NCBI GenBank assembly: GCA_959026535.1
Contig: CAUFMB010000004.1
Span: 4,395 to 68,394 of the forward strand
Length of the DNA stretch: 64,000 nucleotides
Source of the DNA: an uncultured Collinsella sp.
Lineage (GTDB): Bacteria; Actinomycetota; Coriobacteriia; Coriobacteriales; Coriobacteriaceae
Direction of reading: 5' to 3'
Shown here: piece by piece, positions 51,480-60,605 of the stretch
Layout of the letters: each line of letters begins with the position of its first letter
How positions within the stretch are numbered: position 1 is the first letter of the stretch
The notes under the pieces: generated by a model
The model's input: only the letters and a program-made list of their open reading frames with translations
Database searches by the model: none
Told to the model about the DNA's origin: nothing
Position numbers and translations under genes: made by a program

Positions 51480-51892
51480 CGACGGTTCACCTTCATGACC
51501 ACGTCGCCAATCTGGACCTCATCACCCTCGCGCAGCGTTGCGGGCTCCACCAGCTGACGCCCGTTAACGAGCGTGCCGTTCAGCGAGTTGAGGTCTTCGA
51601 TGATGAGTGCCGGGCCCTGCAGCGAAAAGCGTGCGTGCGAGGCCGAGACAAACGGTTCGTTGATGCAGATGTCCGAGGACGGCGAGCGGCCCACGATGAC
51701 GGGGCCGAGCATGTCTACATGGATGCCACGGATGCCGCGCGGACCCTTGTCCACATCGATCGTCCAGATAGCGGAGTCGCGGCGCTGGCCGCGTACGAGT
51801 CCCACGCCGGTTTTCATGACGGCGAACAGGAAGATGTAGAGCAGGGCGACCAGGACGATGCGGCCTGCAAAAAGGACGATATCGATGTTCAT
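51476..51892 (-). CDS. fhaB: FHA-domain protein FhaB (FipA type)
   Basis: A 138-residue protein with an N-terminal membrane helix (IVLFAGRIVLVALLYIFLFAVM) and a C-terminal FHA domain: VIVGRSPSSDICINEPFVSASHARFSL and LNSLNGTLVNGRQL. FHA domains bind phosphothreonine; the homologue in mycobacteria links kinase signalling to FtsZ/FtsQ and septum synthesis. It overlaps pstP by 4 bp and lies 7 bp after fhaA. Confidence 0.94.
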   Translation of the reverse strand: MNIDIVLFAGRIVLVALLYIFLFAVMKTGVGLVRGQRRDSAIWTIDVDKGPRGIRGIHVDMLGPVIVGRSPSSDICINEPFVSASHARFSLQGPALIIEDLNSLNGTLVNGRQLVEPATLREGDEVQIGDVVMKVNRR

Positions 51893-51898
51893 AAGCGA

Positions 51899-52909
51899 CT
51901 ATCCCCTAAATTCAAAGGTGCTCAGGCCAAACGTCAGCAGGTCGCCGTTGCGCAGCGGGCAGCGCGTGATGCGGCGGTTGTTGACGAGCGTGCCGTTGGT
52001 GGAATTGAGGTCCTCGATCGACCAGTCCGAACCGGTAAAGGTGAGTTGGGCGTGACGACGCGACACGTTGGGGTCGCGCAGGGCAATGTCGGAAACCGAG
52101 CGCTCGCGACCGATAGTCACCTGTGCGGAGGTGATGCTATGGCTCTCGCCGCTCACGACGTCGACGAGCTGGGCGAGCGGGCGCTGCGGGGCGCGAGTGC
52201 TCGCCATGTTGGAGGCGATGCCGGCTGCGGCACCTAGGCCCACGGCGGCACCGGTCGCGGCGGCTCCGCCCATGCCGGCAAGCGCGTCGCGCGAGACGGT
52301 CTGCGGCACCGGGATAGGGGCGGCGGGGTCGGGGACGCTAGGCGCGAAGGGATCTGCCACGGCAAGCGGGTCGGGAGCGGCGGCGCGAGGCGTCGGCTGC
52401 TGCTGGGGCATGGCGGCGGGGCGCTGCTGCTGCGGGGCAGCAAACTGCTGCTGGCCGGCGCGCGGGGCGCTGGCGGCGCGGCTTGCGGCCGAGTTATTCT
52501 GTCCCAGGCCGTTTTGGTAGGCGCGCTCTTCCTCGTACAGGCGGCCGAGCGTGGGCGCATCGACGTTCTCGGCAAAGACCGAGAACTTGCCGGCGCGCAG
52601 CTGCGGATCGATCATAAAGCGCACGAGGGGCTCGCCGACAAAGACATAGCGGCGCTTTTCGGCCTGCGCCTTCACAAACTCGCGGACCTCGCGCGAAAGC
52701 TCGGGGTAGAACGGGGCGAGCATGGGATCGTCGTCGGCGGCGATAAGGATGGTATAGAGTGCCGGCGCCGTGTTGACGCCGTTGATCACCAGAGTCTGAT
52801 CCTCCATGTCGCGAGCGGCCTGCTTGGCAAGCTTCTTAAAGGAGAACGGGGCACGGGTGGCACCGAAGATGCCGGCCACGTGGTCCTCGAAGATGTTCAG
52901 GAAGTTCAC
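51899..52909 (-). CDS. fhaA: FHA-domain protein FhaA with DUF3662
   Basis: A 336-residue cytosolic protein. The N-terminal DUF3662 domain (NIFEDHVAGIFGATRAPFSFKKLAKQAARDME, to about 125) is followed by a disordered Gln/Pro/Ala linker (AAPQQQRPAAMPQQQPTP) and a C-terminal FHA domain (TIGRERSVSDIALRDPNVSRRHAQLTF, NSTNGTLVNNRR). In mycobacteria FhaA binds phosphorylated MviN and restrains peptidoglycan synthesis. Its start overlaps the stop of the upstream kinase by 4 bp. Confidence 0.95.
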   Translation of the reverse strand: MNFLNIFEDHVAGIFGATRAPFSFKKLAKQAARDMEDQTLVINGVNTAPALYTILIAADDDPMLAPFYPELSREVREFVKAQAEKRRYVFVGEPLVRFMIDPQLRAGKFSVFAENVDAPTLGRLYEEERAYQNGLGQNNSAASRAASAPRAGQQQFAAPQQQRPAAMPQQQPTPRAAAPDPLAVADPFAPSVPDPAAPIPVPQTVSRDALAGMGGAAATGAAVGLGAAAGIASNMASTRAPQRPLAQLVDVVSGESHSITSAQVTIGRERSVSDIALRDPNVSRRHAQLTFTGSDWSIEDLNSTNGTLVNNRRITRCPLRNGDLLTFGLSTFEFRG

Positions 52910-54759
52910 GAAAGATCACTCTCCGTATAGGTTCTTTGGTATCCGAGCAAATATAGGCATATCCCAACGATTATAGAGGATAGGATTCCCGCAACCGCCG
53001 CCTTGGCGATGACCGCGGCTGCAAGGCTGGCAATTTCCATATGGTGTGCAAGACAGGACGCCGCTGCGCAGCCGATGCCGGTGACAGCGATGGCGGCGAT
53101 TGCGGCAAGGTTTGAGCCCTGATTGGCACGCTTGGCATGGGTATTGAGCAGCGCGGATGACGCTGCGGCAGTTGCCGCGACCAGCACAAAGGCGACCCAA
53201 AGGAGCGGGTCTCCCAGCGCTGCGGCAACGTTACCGAGCCCCAGCACGCCTCCGGCTGAAAGCGCGACCGTGGCCAGACGGGCAAAAAGCGCGCCCATGC
53301 CCGTTGCCGCGGCGGCGCTTGTCGGGCCGAGCCAAAATGACGCGACGCCGGCGGCGACCCCAGCTGCCAGGAAGGTATTGCCGGTCAGACAGCCAAGCGC
53401 GAGTGCACAGGTGAGCGCGGCGCTCGCGGCAGCCTCGGTGCGGCCCCAGGCGATCCACCAACCGGACATGGTGGCGGCAAAGAGCACCGCGACGGGCAGC
53501 ATCGACAGGATGCCCTGCGCCTGCATGGTGGCGTTGGCCATAAGTACCAAAAAGCCCACGGCCGAGATAGCCGAGCCAATCTGCGGGGCCAGGCCGGCGG
53601 CCGCCCCAATCGCGATGGCCGCGGCAATAAGTCCGGGAAGCGCCGCGACGCCAGCCGTCTGCATGATCGAAAAGCTAAAGGCGCCGCACGTTAGCGCCGA
53701 GATGGCGCGCATGGTGTAATCGCGCGCGTGGCCCCAGCGCGTGCCGGCCCAGCCGAGTGCGGGGTCGACCTCGATGGTGTCGTCCTCATAGGGCAGCGAT
53801 TCGATATCGTCTGCCGTGCGCTCGTCATCCGAAAGTTCGCCAACCATTTGCTCTAGGCTGCGACGGCCCTCGCGCACGCTGCCCAGACCGGCAAGGAGCT
53901 GGTCGCAAAATGCCTCGATGCTGCTGGGGCGGTCCTGCGGCATGGGGGAGAGCGCGCTCATGAGCGCGGCCTCGGCTCCCGGGGGAAAGTGTGGTATCAG
54001 CTCGCTGGGATAGGTGGCGCCGCCGATGATGCGGTCGAGCGAGTCGGCGGGCGTGGCCGCCATAAAGGGGGCGCTGCCGCACAGGCCCTCATAGATTACA
54101 CAGGCGAGGGCAAAGACATCGGCGCGCTCATCGACCGTGCCGGTCTCGATATCGAGCTGCTCGGGCGGCATGTAGCCGATGGTGCCGCCGCGCGAGCCGC
54201 CAAAGCCACTGGCGGACGACAGTCGCGCCATGCCAAAGTCGGTGAGCTTTACATTGCCCGAGTGGTCGATGAGCACGTTGGCGGGCTTAATGTCCAGGTG
54301 GAGTACGCCATTACTATGGGCGAAGGTGAGCGCCTGGCCCAAGGCATCGGCAATGGCCGCGGCCTCGTCAAAGGTAAGGGAGTGGCCGTCTACGCGATGC
54401 AAAAACTCGGCCAGCGACATGCCATCGACATATTCCATGACCAGGTAGGCATAGGCTGTGTCGTGCGTAAAGTCGATGACCTGCACGATATTGGGATGTT
54501 GAAGCATGGCGGCAGTGTGCGCCTCGCGCAGGACATCCATGATGTCGCTGGCGGGCATGCCGGCACCGTTGATAAGGGGGATGCGTTTAATGGCGACGCG
54601 GCGGCGCAGGTGCGTGTCGCGGCAGATCTCGATGGAGCCAAAACCGCCGGTCGCAAGTGTCTCGAGCGGCTGGTACCGCTTGAGCAGCTCGCGAGAGCTG
54701 GTGCCCTCCAAAGGAACGTCCGGCGAGAACCGGGCGGTATGTTGCGAGAAAAGCGGCAT
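52906..54759 (-). CDS. Ser/Thr kinase with polytopic membrane domain, HLD variant
   Basis: A 617-residue protein. The kinase domain (residues 25-290) has ATGGFGSIEI, VAIKRI, HLDIKPANVLI in place of HRD (Arg to Leu), intact DFGMARL and GTIGYMPPEQLD. Residues 350-615 hold about nine Ala/Gly-rich membrane helices with no PASTA or other recognised sensor. ATG 54759 follows GAGGG; TTG 54765 is the alternative. It is the first gene of the operon and overlaps fhaA. RD-minus kinases usually do not need activation-loop phosphorylation. It occupies the place of pknA but differs in its C-terminal half. Confidence 0.92.
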   Translation of the reverse strand: MPLFSQHTARFSPDVPLEGTSSRELLKRYQPLETLATGGFGSIEICRDTHLRRRVAIKRIPLINGAGMPASDIMDVLREAHTAAMLQHPNIVQVIDFTHDTAYAYLVMEYVDGMSLAEFLHRVDGHSLTFDEAAAIADALGQALTFAHSNGVLHLDIKPANVLIDHSGNVKLTDFGMARLSSASGFGGSRGGTIGYMPPEQLDIETGTVDERADVFALACVIYEGLCGSAPFMAATPADSLDRIIGGATYPSELIPHFPPGAEAALMSALSPMPQDRPSSIEAFCDQLLAGLGSVREGRRSLEQMVGELSDDERTADDIESLPYEDDTIEVDPALGWAGTRWGHARDYTMRAISALTCGAFSFSIMQTAGVAALPGLIAAAIAIGAAAGLAPQIGSAISAVGFLVLMANATMQAQGILSMLPVAVLFAATMSGWWIAWGRTEAAASAALTCALALGCLTGNTFLAAGVAAGVASFWLGPTSAAAATGMGALFARLATVALSAGGVLGLGNVAAALGDPLLWVAFVLVAATAAASSALLNTHAKRANQGSNLAAIAAIAVTGIGCAAASCLAHHMEIASLAAAVIAKAAVAGILSSIIVGICLYLLGYQRTYTESDLS

Positions 54760-54903
54760 GGCCAACCCTCGTGCGTTTAAAGTTCGTTTGCGAGTGGCGG
54801 GCGCTGAGCCGAGCCGTTCGCGGTGGCATAGATGCTGCTAGTGTAGCACGCTCGGGTGCATGGGGAGGATAGCGGGATGCGAGGCTGCCTGTCTGGCTTG
54901 GCC

Positions 54904-55611
54904 TTAGCGCTTCTTTTTGTTCTTCTTCTGCTTGCGCTTGGTCTCCTGGGGCTTGTCGCCCTGCTTGGCCTCGGCGGCGGCCTTCTCGGCCTTCATTTTC
55001 TTCTTCTTGGTCTCGATGCGGAGTTTTTTGTTGATGCGCGCCTTAAGGAAGGGACCGAACTGCTCGGCATCGCCGCGGACAAAGGTGTCCTTAGGGATCG
55101 TCACGCCCTGGTCGGCGAACATGGCCACAAAGATGCGCTCGCCGTCGAGCACGTGGTCGAGCTTTTCAAACGGGAAGAACTGTGACTTGCCGCTCTTGCC
55201 CCAAACCATCAGGCCGTCCTCGTTGGCGGCGACGCGGCGATAGCGGCCACCCATGGACTCGTCGGCCTCAACGGCGTCGATAAAGTCGCGGGCGAGGGTG
55301 TGGTGCAGGTTTTTGCTCCACCAGGCCAAAAAGGCGCCGAACACGATCAGGACGACGCCAAACTTGATCCAGTTGCCGCCGGCCACCAGCATGCCGATGC
55401 CGATGAGCGCGGCAATTGCCGCGGCGACATACAGCGAGCCGCGACGCCTGGGCGAGGCGACCAGGCGGGCGAAGTCGGTGACCAGGTCGTTTTCGTACTG
55501 GTACTCGTTGAGGTACAGGATGCCGTCGTCGGCTGCGGCCTGCTCCTCGAGCGCGACCTCGACCTGGTCGGCTGCTTCGGAGGGGATGAGGTTGCTCTCT
55601 GCGTCTGCCAT
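54904..55611 (-). CDS. YcxB-like membrane protein
   Basis: A 235-residue protein with two membrane helices (LYVAAAIAALIGIGMLVAG and FGVVLIVFGAFLAWW, about residues 60-97) followed by a YcxB-like C-terminal domain (GRYRRVAANEDGLMVWGKSGKSQFFPFEKLDHVL) and a Lys/Glu-rich tail ending KKNKKKR. The start is ATG 55611 (MADAESNL); the long upstream extension is a shadow of dnaX. The function is unknown. It is divergent from dnaX. Confidence 0.8.
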   Translation of the reverse strand: MADAESNLIPSEAADQVEVALEEQAAADDGILYLNEYQYENDLVTDFARLVASPRRRGSLYVAAAIAALIGIGMLVAGGNWIKFGVVLIVFGAFLAWWSKNLHHTLARDFIDAVEADESMGGRYRRVAANEDGLMVWGKSGKSQFFPFEKLDHVLDGERIFVAMFADQGVTIPKDTFVRGDAEQFGPFLKARINKKLRIETKKKKMKAEKAAAEAKQGDKPQETKRKQKKNKKKR

Positions 55612-55726
55612 GCTCTTTGGACTCCTATCGCGGCGGGCTCGCCGTACGGGTATTATGGAATGCAGTATGCCGTGCGACCGCATGGCCGCCGCGGCAACAA
55701 GACTCAGTATACCCGGGGGAGCACCC

Positions 55727-58210
55727 ATGGAATCGTTGTACCGAAAGTATCGCCCGCTCACCTTCGACTCCGTGGTGGGCCAGCAGCATATCGTCTCGAC
55801 GCTCGAGCACGCCATCACCGAGGGGCGCCTGTCCCACGCGTACCTATTCTGCGGACCGCGCGGCACGGGCAAGACCACCATGGCGCGCATTCTGGCCAAG
55901 GCGCTGCTGTGCCGCAATGCCGAGGCGGCGCGCGCCGAGGGTGCAAGCGGCTGCATGCCCGACGGTACTTGCGAGGAGTGCGAGCTCATCGCCGAGGGCA
56001 ACCACCCGGATGTCTACGAGCTCGATGCCGCAAGCCGTACTGGCGTGGACAACGTGCGCGAGGAGATCATCAACTCCGTCAACTTTGCCCCGGTGCGCGG
56101 CAAGTACAAGATTTATATCATCGACGAGGTCCACATGCTCACGACGGCGGCGTTCAACGCGCTGCTCAAGACGCTTGAGGAGCCGCCGGCACACGTGATC
56201 TTTGTGCTGTGCACCACCGACCCGCAAAAGATTCTGGAGACCATCCTCTCGCGCTGCCAGCGCTTCGATTTCCATCGTATCGGCAACGAGGATATTGAGC
56301 ATCGCCTGGCATACGTGTGCGAGCAGGAGGGCTTCGATTACGACGACGAGGCGCTGGCTATCGTGGCGCGCCATGCCAAGGGCGGCATGCGCGACGCGTT
56401 GTCCACGCTGGAGCAACTGAGCGTCTTTGGCAACGGTTCTGTGCATGCGGACGACGCCCGCTCGCTTTTGGGCGAGGTTTCGGACCAGATCCTGGGCGAG
56501 TTTGCCCGCGCCATCGCCGATCGCGATGTTGCCGAGCTGTATGGGCTCATTCGCGCGCAGGTCGAGGAAGGTAACGATCTGCTGGAGCTGACGCGCGACC
56601 TGGTGGCGCACGTGCGCGACGTGTATGTTGCCTGCGTTGCCCGTGCCCGTGCCGAGTTGTTTGAGGGCGGCTCCGAGCAGGCCGAGGCGCTTGCTGCCGA
56701 GGCCGCTGCCTTTGGCGAGCATCCTGCCGACCGCCTGGCTCGTGTGCTGACAGTGCTCGACGATGCCGCACTGGAGATGAGGGGCGCGAGCGACGTGCGC
56801 CTGGTGCTCGAGATTGCCTGCACGCGTCTGGCGCGTCCCGAGGCTGATTTAACGATTGAGGCATTGGCCGAGCGCGTGGCACGCCTGGAGGCCATGGTTG
56901 CCAACGCCGCCGTTCCGGCGAGCGTGGCTGCTGCTCAAGCGAGTGCGCCTGCGGCTGTCGCGGCTGCGCCTGCGACGACACAACAACCGACGCTGATCTC
57001 GGGTGCCCGAGCTGCCGCTCCGACGGCATCTGCCGCTCCCGCTGCTACGCCCGCGCATCAGGGTGGCATGCCTTGGGACCGCGGCGCTGCTGTTCCGGCG
57101 GCCCAGCCTGCGCCCAAGTCCGCAGCTCCGGCTCCCGCGCCCAAACCTGTAACGCCTGCACCTCAACCCGTTGTGGCTCCGGCTCCCGCGCCTGCTGCAT
57201 CGACCGTGTCGGTGTCCAAGCCCAACAACGCCGCCCAGGTTGCCGCCGCCGGTGCTGCCGAGACCCCTGCGGTCGAGGACGCCGGCGAGCTCCAGCGCAA
57301 ATGGGCCGAGGTCGTCGAGCGCGTCAAGGCTCGTCAGGCTTCCTATGCAGGCCTGCTACTCAACGCCCGCGCCACGGCCGACGACGGCTCCAAGCTCACG
57401 GTCTCGTTTCCCGCGGGCTCGACCTTTGCCATCAAGATGCTCGGTCGCGCCGACACGCAGTCGGTGGTCCTGCCGACAGTCAGTGCGGTCTTCGGTCGTC
57501 GTACCGTCGACTATGTCCTGGATGGGGGTGGCACGCCGGCTCCTCAACATGAGGAGCATTCTCCATCTGCACGGGCTGCGGTATCTGCGGACCCGCAACC
57601 CGTGTCCTCGGCGGCCCCTGTATCCTCGAGCGCCAGCGCTCCGCAGCCAATAACAGCGCCGGTGGCGGTACCGATCCCGTCGGCGCCTGAGCCCGCGGCG
57701 CCCAAACCGGCTGCTCCGGTCCCCGCGCCCAAACCTGCTGCCGCGCCTGCGCCTAAGTCATCCGATCTGGCTAAGGCCCCCTGGCTGCGCTCCGACAACC
57801 CTGCCGGCGCTCCTGCCACGGGCAAGCTCCCGACTGAGCCCGCGCCCCGCGCGCCCGAGCGCTCGTCCGCTCCCAAGGCTCAACCGTCTGCACAGGCTGC
57901 GCCGTGGGGATCCGAGCAGGTTCCCTACGACGATGCTATGGTCGGCGGTTTTGCTGCCGATGCCGGCGGGGACGATCTGCCCCCGTTCGACGTGCCGGGT
58001 GCGGCGCCCGCGCCCAAGCCCGCCGCGGCGGCATCCGCGGCCCCCACAAGCGACGACGCCCCCGCGGCTCCCTGGGAGTCCAACCCCGGTGCGGGCAGCC
58101 CCTTCGGCCATCAGGGCGCAGCCCCGAACATCCCGCAGACCGAGGACGAGGCCAAAGCCCTCATCCGCAGCGTCTTCGGCCAGTCCACCATCTTCAAGCC
58201 GGTGGAGTAG
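55727..58210 (+). CDS. dnaX: DNA polymerase III gamma/tau subunit
   Basis: The clamp-loader ATPase of the replisome, 827 residues. It starts ESLYRKYRPLTFDSVVGQQHIV, with Walker A GPRGTGKTTMARIL, the zinc module (CRNAEAARAEG, CMPDGTCEECE), DEVHML and the arginine-finger region TILSRCQRFDFHRI. Domain III ends near 370. The last 450 residues are Ala/Pro-rich with several PAPKPA repeats and one conserved patch near LQRKWAEVVERVKARQASYAGLL (tau-type). No slippery heptamer is seen near the end of domain III, so a short gamma product by frameshift is not predicted. ATG 55727 is used. Confidence 0.96.
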   Translation: MESLYRKYRPLTFDSVVGQQHIVSTLEHAITEGRLSHAYLFCGPRGTGKTTMARILAKALLCRNAEAARAEGASGCMPDGTCEECELIAEGNHPDVYELDAASRTGVDNVREEIINSVNFAPVRGKYKIYIIDEVHMLTTAAFNALLKTLEEPPAHVIFVLCTTDPQKILETILSRCQRFDFHRIGNEDIEHRLAYVCEQEGFDYDDEALAIVARHAKGGMRDALSTLEQLSVFGNGSVHADDARSLLGEVSDQILGEFARAIADRDVAELYGLIRAQVEEGNDLLELTRDLVAHVRDVYVACVARARAELFEGGSEQAEALAAEAAAFGEHPADRLARVLTVLDDAALEMRGASDVRLVLEIACTRLARPEADLTIEALAERVARLEAMVANAAVPASVAAAQASAPAAVAAAPATTQQPTLISGARAAAPTASAAPAATPAHQGGMPWDRGAAVPAAQPAPKSAAPAPAPKPVTPAPQPVVAPAPAPAASTVSVSKPNNAAQVAAAGAAETPAVEDAGELQRKWAEVVERVKARQASYAGLLLNARATADDGSKLTVSFPAGSTFAIKMLGRADTQSVVLPTVSAVFGRRTVDYVLDGGGTPAPQHEEHSPSARAAVSADPQPVSSAAPVSSSASAPQPITAPVAVPIPSAPEPAAPKPAAPVPAPKPAAAPAPKSSDLAKAPWLRSDNPAGAPATGKLPTEPAPRAPERSSAPKAQPSAQAAPWGSEQVPYDDAMVGGFAADAGGDDLPPFDVPGAAPAPKPAAAASAAPTSDDAPAAPWESNPGAGSPFGHQGAAPNIPQTEDEAKALIRSVFGQSTIFKPVE

Positions 58211-58264
58211 CTGCGCAGGCGGGTATACTGCTCAAGAAGAGAACCCTTTGAACGGAGCGAGCTT

Positions 58265-58525
58265 ATGATGTGGGAATATGTCCGCCTTGAGGACGATACG
58301 CAGGTTTCGTATTCCGAAGTCCGGGAGGACAACACGGTGAAGGTTGTTGTGGAGCGCCCGCGCGATTGGGGTTTTGACACGGCGGAGTGTATCTTGCCGG
58401 CATTCAATTGGGTGTCACACGAGGGCTTTAGCGAAGCGAACCTCAAAGAACTCGATGATTTCGTGCGCAACAATGCCCCGCTCATCCTGCGTTTTGCCTA
58501 CGAAGGCGGACGAGTCTATGCCTAG
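58265..58525 (+). CDS. DUF2442-like protein
   Basis: An 86-residue protein starting MMWEYVRLEDDTQVSYSEV and ending ILRFAYEGGRVYA. The WEYVRLEDDTQVSYS block and size fit DUF2442-related partners. It overlaps a DUF4160 gene by 8 bp. Such pairs are often listed as putative type II toxin-antitoxin or phage-linked modules, but the function is unproven. GGAGCGAG lies before the ATG. It follows dnaX by 54 bp, yet a separate promoter (TATACT near 58229) is possible. Confidence 0.72.
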   Translation: MMWEYVRLEDDTQVSYSEVREDNTVKVVVERPRDWGFDTAECILPAFNWVSHEGFSEANLKELDDFVRNNAPLILRFAYEGGRVYA

Positions 58526-58790
58526 TCTGTTTCGACTCGGGCCGTACATCATCTTCTTCTGGACGGGGGAGAACGGCGAACCTGTCCATGTTCACGTTGC
58601 GGTCAAGCGCCCCACTGCCGAGGCAACCAAGATATGGCTTACCCGCTCCGGCGGATGCAAGCTGGCCCATAACAAGGGCGATATTCCTGCTCGGGATTTA
58701 CGCGATATCATGCAGTTTGTTTCATCTAACCATGCGCTGATTTGCAAACGCTGGAAAGAAACAACCGGTGGGCTGTCGTTTTACTGTTGA
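58518..58790 (+). CDS. DUF4160 domain protein
   Basis: A 90-residue protein with the DUF4160 signature: MPSLFRLGPYIIFFWTGENGEPVHVHV, then KLAHNKGDIPARDLRDIMQFV and a C-terminal NHALICKRWKE. ATG 58518 lies inside the 3' end of the upstream gene, so the two are co-translated. DUF4160 proteins are usually paired with DUF2442; one partner is presumed to neutralise or guide the other. Confidence 0.85.
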   Translation: MPSLFRLGPYIIFFWTGENGEPVHVHVAVKRPTAEATKIWLTRSGGCKLAHNKGDIPARDLRDIMQFVSSNHALICKRWKETTGGLSFYC

Positions 58791-58815
58791 GAATCGCTTG
58801 CTGGGCTTAGGACCC

Positions 58816-59292
58816 CTAGCCCTTTAGGGGCTCTTTATCCGGGCGCATTTGAATTTCGGACATGTGTAGCGTGGTGCCGCGTGTCTCGCATTCGAGCAGG
58901 CAGATGCGTGACGGTCGGCCTAGGGTCCTGAGGTCGACACGATACGTCGCGCGGCTGTCCGTGTACTCGACTTGCTCGGCGTCGAGGGTTGCTCCGATTG
59001 TCAAGAAAGCGCCTGGTTCGGCACCGACAATCTTGGAGTCCTTTATCTTGACCTTGAGCTCTTGGTAAAGGGACGGGCTGTTGTAGTAAACGGTCCGGGT
59101 CCCGTCGGTGCACTCATCGGTCGCTTCCCATTTGACGACGGGCTGGTCCGAGCTGGCTATCAGCAGTTCTGCTCCAAAGGCTATAGCATGGGTGATGACA
59201 ACCAGTAATGCCCAGCCGACAAAGAGATAGAGAACCACATATGCAACGGGGTGTTTTGAGCGGATGTTTTGGAGCGCGTCGGGGGCATTCAT
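58816..59292 (-). CDS. Membrane-anchored protein of unknown function
   Basis: A 158-residue protein with one N-terminal membrane helix (VAYVVLYLFVGWALLVVITHAI) and an extracytoplasmic domain (CTDGTRTVYYNSPSLYQELKVKIKDSKIVGAEPGAFLTIGATLD) with three Cys. GGAGGT lies 8 nt before ATG 59292. It is convergent with the DUF4160 gene. Its layout is like that of the protein at 20950 (short N-terminus, one helix, beta-rich outer part), but sequence similarity is not evident. Confidence 0.75.
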   Translation of the reverse strand: MNAPDALQNIRSKHPVAYVVLYLFVGWALLVVITHAIAFGAELLIASSDQPVVKWEATDECTDGTRTVYYNSPSLYQELKVKIKDSKIVGAEPGAFLTIGATLDAEQVEYTDSRATYRVDLRTLGRPSRICLLECETRGTTLHMSEIQMRPDKEPLKG

Positions 59293-59644
59293 GGGGGCAC
59301 CTCCAAATTGCTGTCTGTGACAATCAAATTATACCCTGCCATCATGAGCGCCGCCTCGAGCAGCGGTTCGGCATTTTGTTATCTAGCTGGATGCAGAAAA
59401 TGTCGGATTCCGGCTCTACGAGATTTAGCTTTCAATATTATGCAGATGCGAATTCAGATGCGAATTATTCAACTTTGCATAATCTTGGGGGCGCATCACG
59501 CTCCAGGACATGTATATCGACTGAGGGAACACGTCCGCCCCGCTCGCTGGCCCCGCGCCGTGGTACGATTTTTGAGTTTGAAAGTCCCGCCGTGCTCCGG
59601 CTGCCCTTGCAGCTCGTTGTGCGGCCGCACGTAAAGGAGCCATT
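59293..59644. other. 352-bp promoter region of ybaB-recR
   Basis: No gene is supported. It contains a 12-bp exact tandem repeat (CAGATGCGAATT at 59443 and 59455) flanked by the inverted pair ATTATGCA (59437) and TGCATAAT (59476). The right half is GC-rich and ends in GGAG before ybaB. Confidence 0.6.
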
Positions 59645-59965
59645 ATGGCCGGTATGAACATGCAGCAGATGATGAAGCAGGCTCGCAAGATGCAGGAGCA
59701 GCTTGCCGCCGCGCAGGAGAACCTCAAGTCCCAGACCGTCGACGCCTCTGCCGGCGGCGGCATGGTCAAGGTGACCGTTAACGGCGAGATGGAGCTCGTC
59801 AACCTCACCATCGATCCCGATGCGCTCGATCCCGAGGACGTCGATATGCTGCAGGATATGATCATGGCTGCCGTCAACGAGGCCGTCCGCGGCGTCAACG
59901 AGCTCGCCAACAAGCAGATGGGCGCCATCACCGGCGGCCTCAACATCCCGGGCATGCCGTTCTAA
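59645..59965 (+). CDS. ybaB: YbaB/EbfC nucleoid-associated protein
   Basis: A 106-residue DNA-binding protein: NMQQMMKQARKMQEQLAAAQENL, GGMVKVTVNGEMELVNLTIDPD, and the Gly/Met C-terminus. YbaB dimers bind and bridge DNA. AAGGAG lies before the ATG. The dnaX...ybaB-recR order is widely conserved; here dnaX is separated by two inserted loci. Confidence 0.95.
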   Translation: MAGMNMQQMMKQARKMQEQLAAAQENLKSQTVDASAGGGMVKVTVNGEMELVNLTIDPDALDPEDVDMLQDMIMAAVNEAVRGVNELANKQMGAITGGLNIPGMPF

Positions 59966-59978
59966 GACACGCATATAT

Positions 59979-60575
59979 ATGAGTGCCAACCACAGTCTGC
60001 AAAAACTGCTCGATGAGCTGGGCCGTCTGCCGGGCATTGGTCCCAAGTCGGCCCAGCGCATCGCCTATTACCTGTTGGAGGCCGACGCCGAGGAGGCGCG
60101 CCGCCTGGCCGAGGCTATCCTGGAGGTCAAGCAGGAGGTCCACTTTTGCAGCCGCTGCTTTAACTACGCCACGGCCGACGAGTGCTCCATCTGCCAGGAC
60201 CCGATGCGCGATACCACTCGCATTTGCGTGGTGGGCGAGCCGCGCGATGTCCAGGCGATCGAGCGCACGGGCAGCTACCACGGCCTCTACCACGTATTGG
60301 GCGGCGTGATCAGTCCCATGGACAAGATTGGCCCCGAGCAGCTGCACATTCGAGAGCTGCTGGCACGCTTGGGCCACGAGGACATCCACGAGGTCATCAT
60401 CGCCACCAACCCCAATATTGAGGGCGAGACCACGGCGAGCTATCTGGCCCGTACCATCAAGCCGTTGGGCGTCGAGGTGTCGCGTCTGGCAAGCGGCCTT
60501 CCCGTGGGCGGCGACTTGGAGTATGCCGACGAGCTTACGCTTGGCCGCGCCATCGAGGCCCGTCGCGCGATTTAG
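59979..60575 (+). CDS. recR: Recombination protein RecR
   Basis: A 198-residue RecFOR-pathway protein: helix-hairpin-helix LGRLPGIGPKSAQRIAYYLL, a C4 zinc finger (CSRC, CSIC), and the Toprim domain ICVVGEPRDVQAIERTGSYHGLYHVLGG ending with the Walker B-like segment ATNPNIEGETTASYLA. It helps load RecA at gaps. It starts 13 bp after ybaB without a clear ribosome site, so coupling is likely. Confidence 0.97.
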   Translation: MSANHSLQKLLDELGRLPGIGPKSAQRIAYYLLEADAEEARRLAEAILEVKQEVHFCSRCFNYATADECSICQDPMRDTTRICVVGEPRDVQAIERTGSYHGLYHVLGGVISPMDKIGPEQLHIRELLARLGHEDIHEVIIATNPNIEGETTASYLARTIKPLGVEVSRLASGLPVGGDLEYADELTLGRAIEARRAI

Positions 60576-60605
60576 GTGGCGAGCCTGCTCCTGCCGTATG
60601 TTTTC

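Noticed and set aside
55612..55726. SRP (4.5S) RNA gene upstream of dnaX
   Set aside because: The 115-bp gap is too short together with two divergent promoters, and the conserved GGAA/GCAG loop pairing is not formed.
56800..57000. Programmed frameshift in dnaX giving a short gamma protein
   Set aside because: No A-rich slippery heptamer or following hairpin near the end of domain III.
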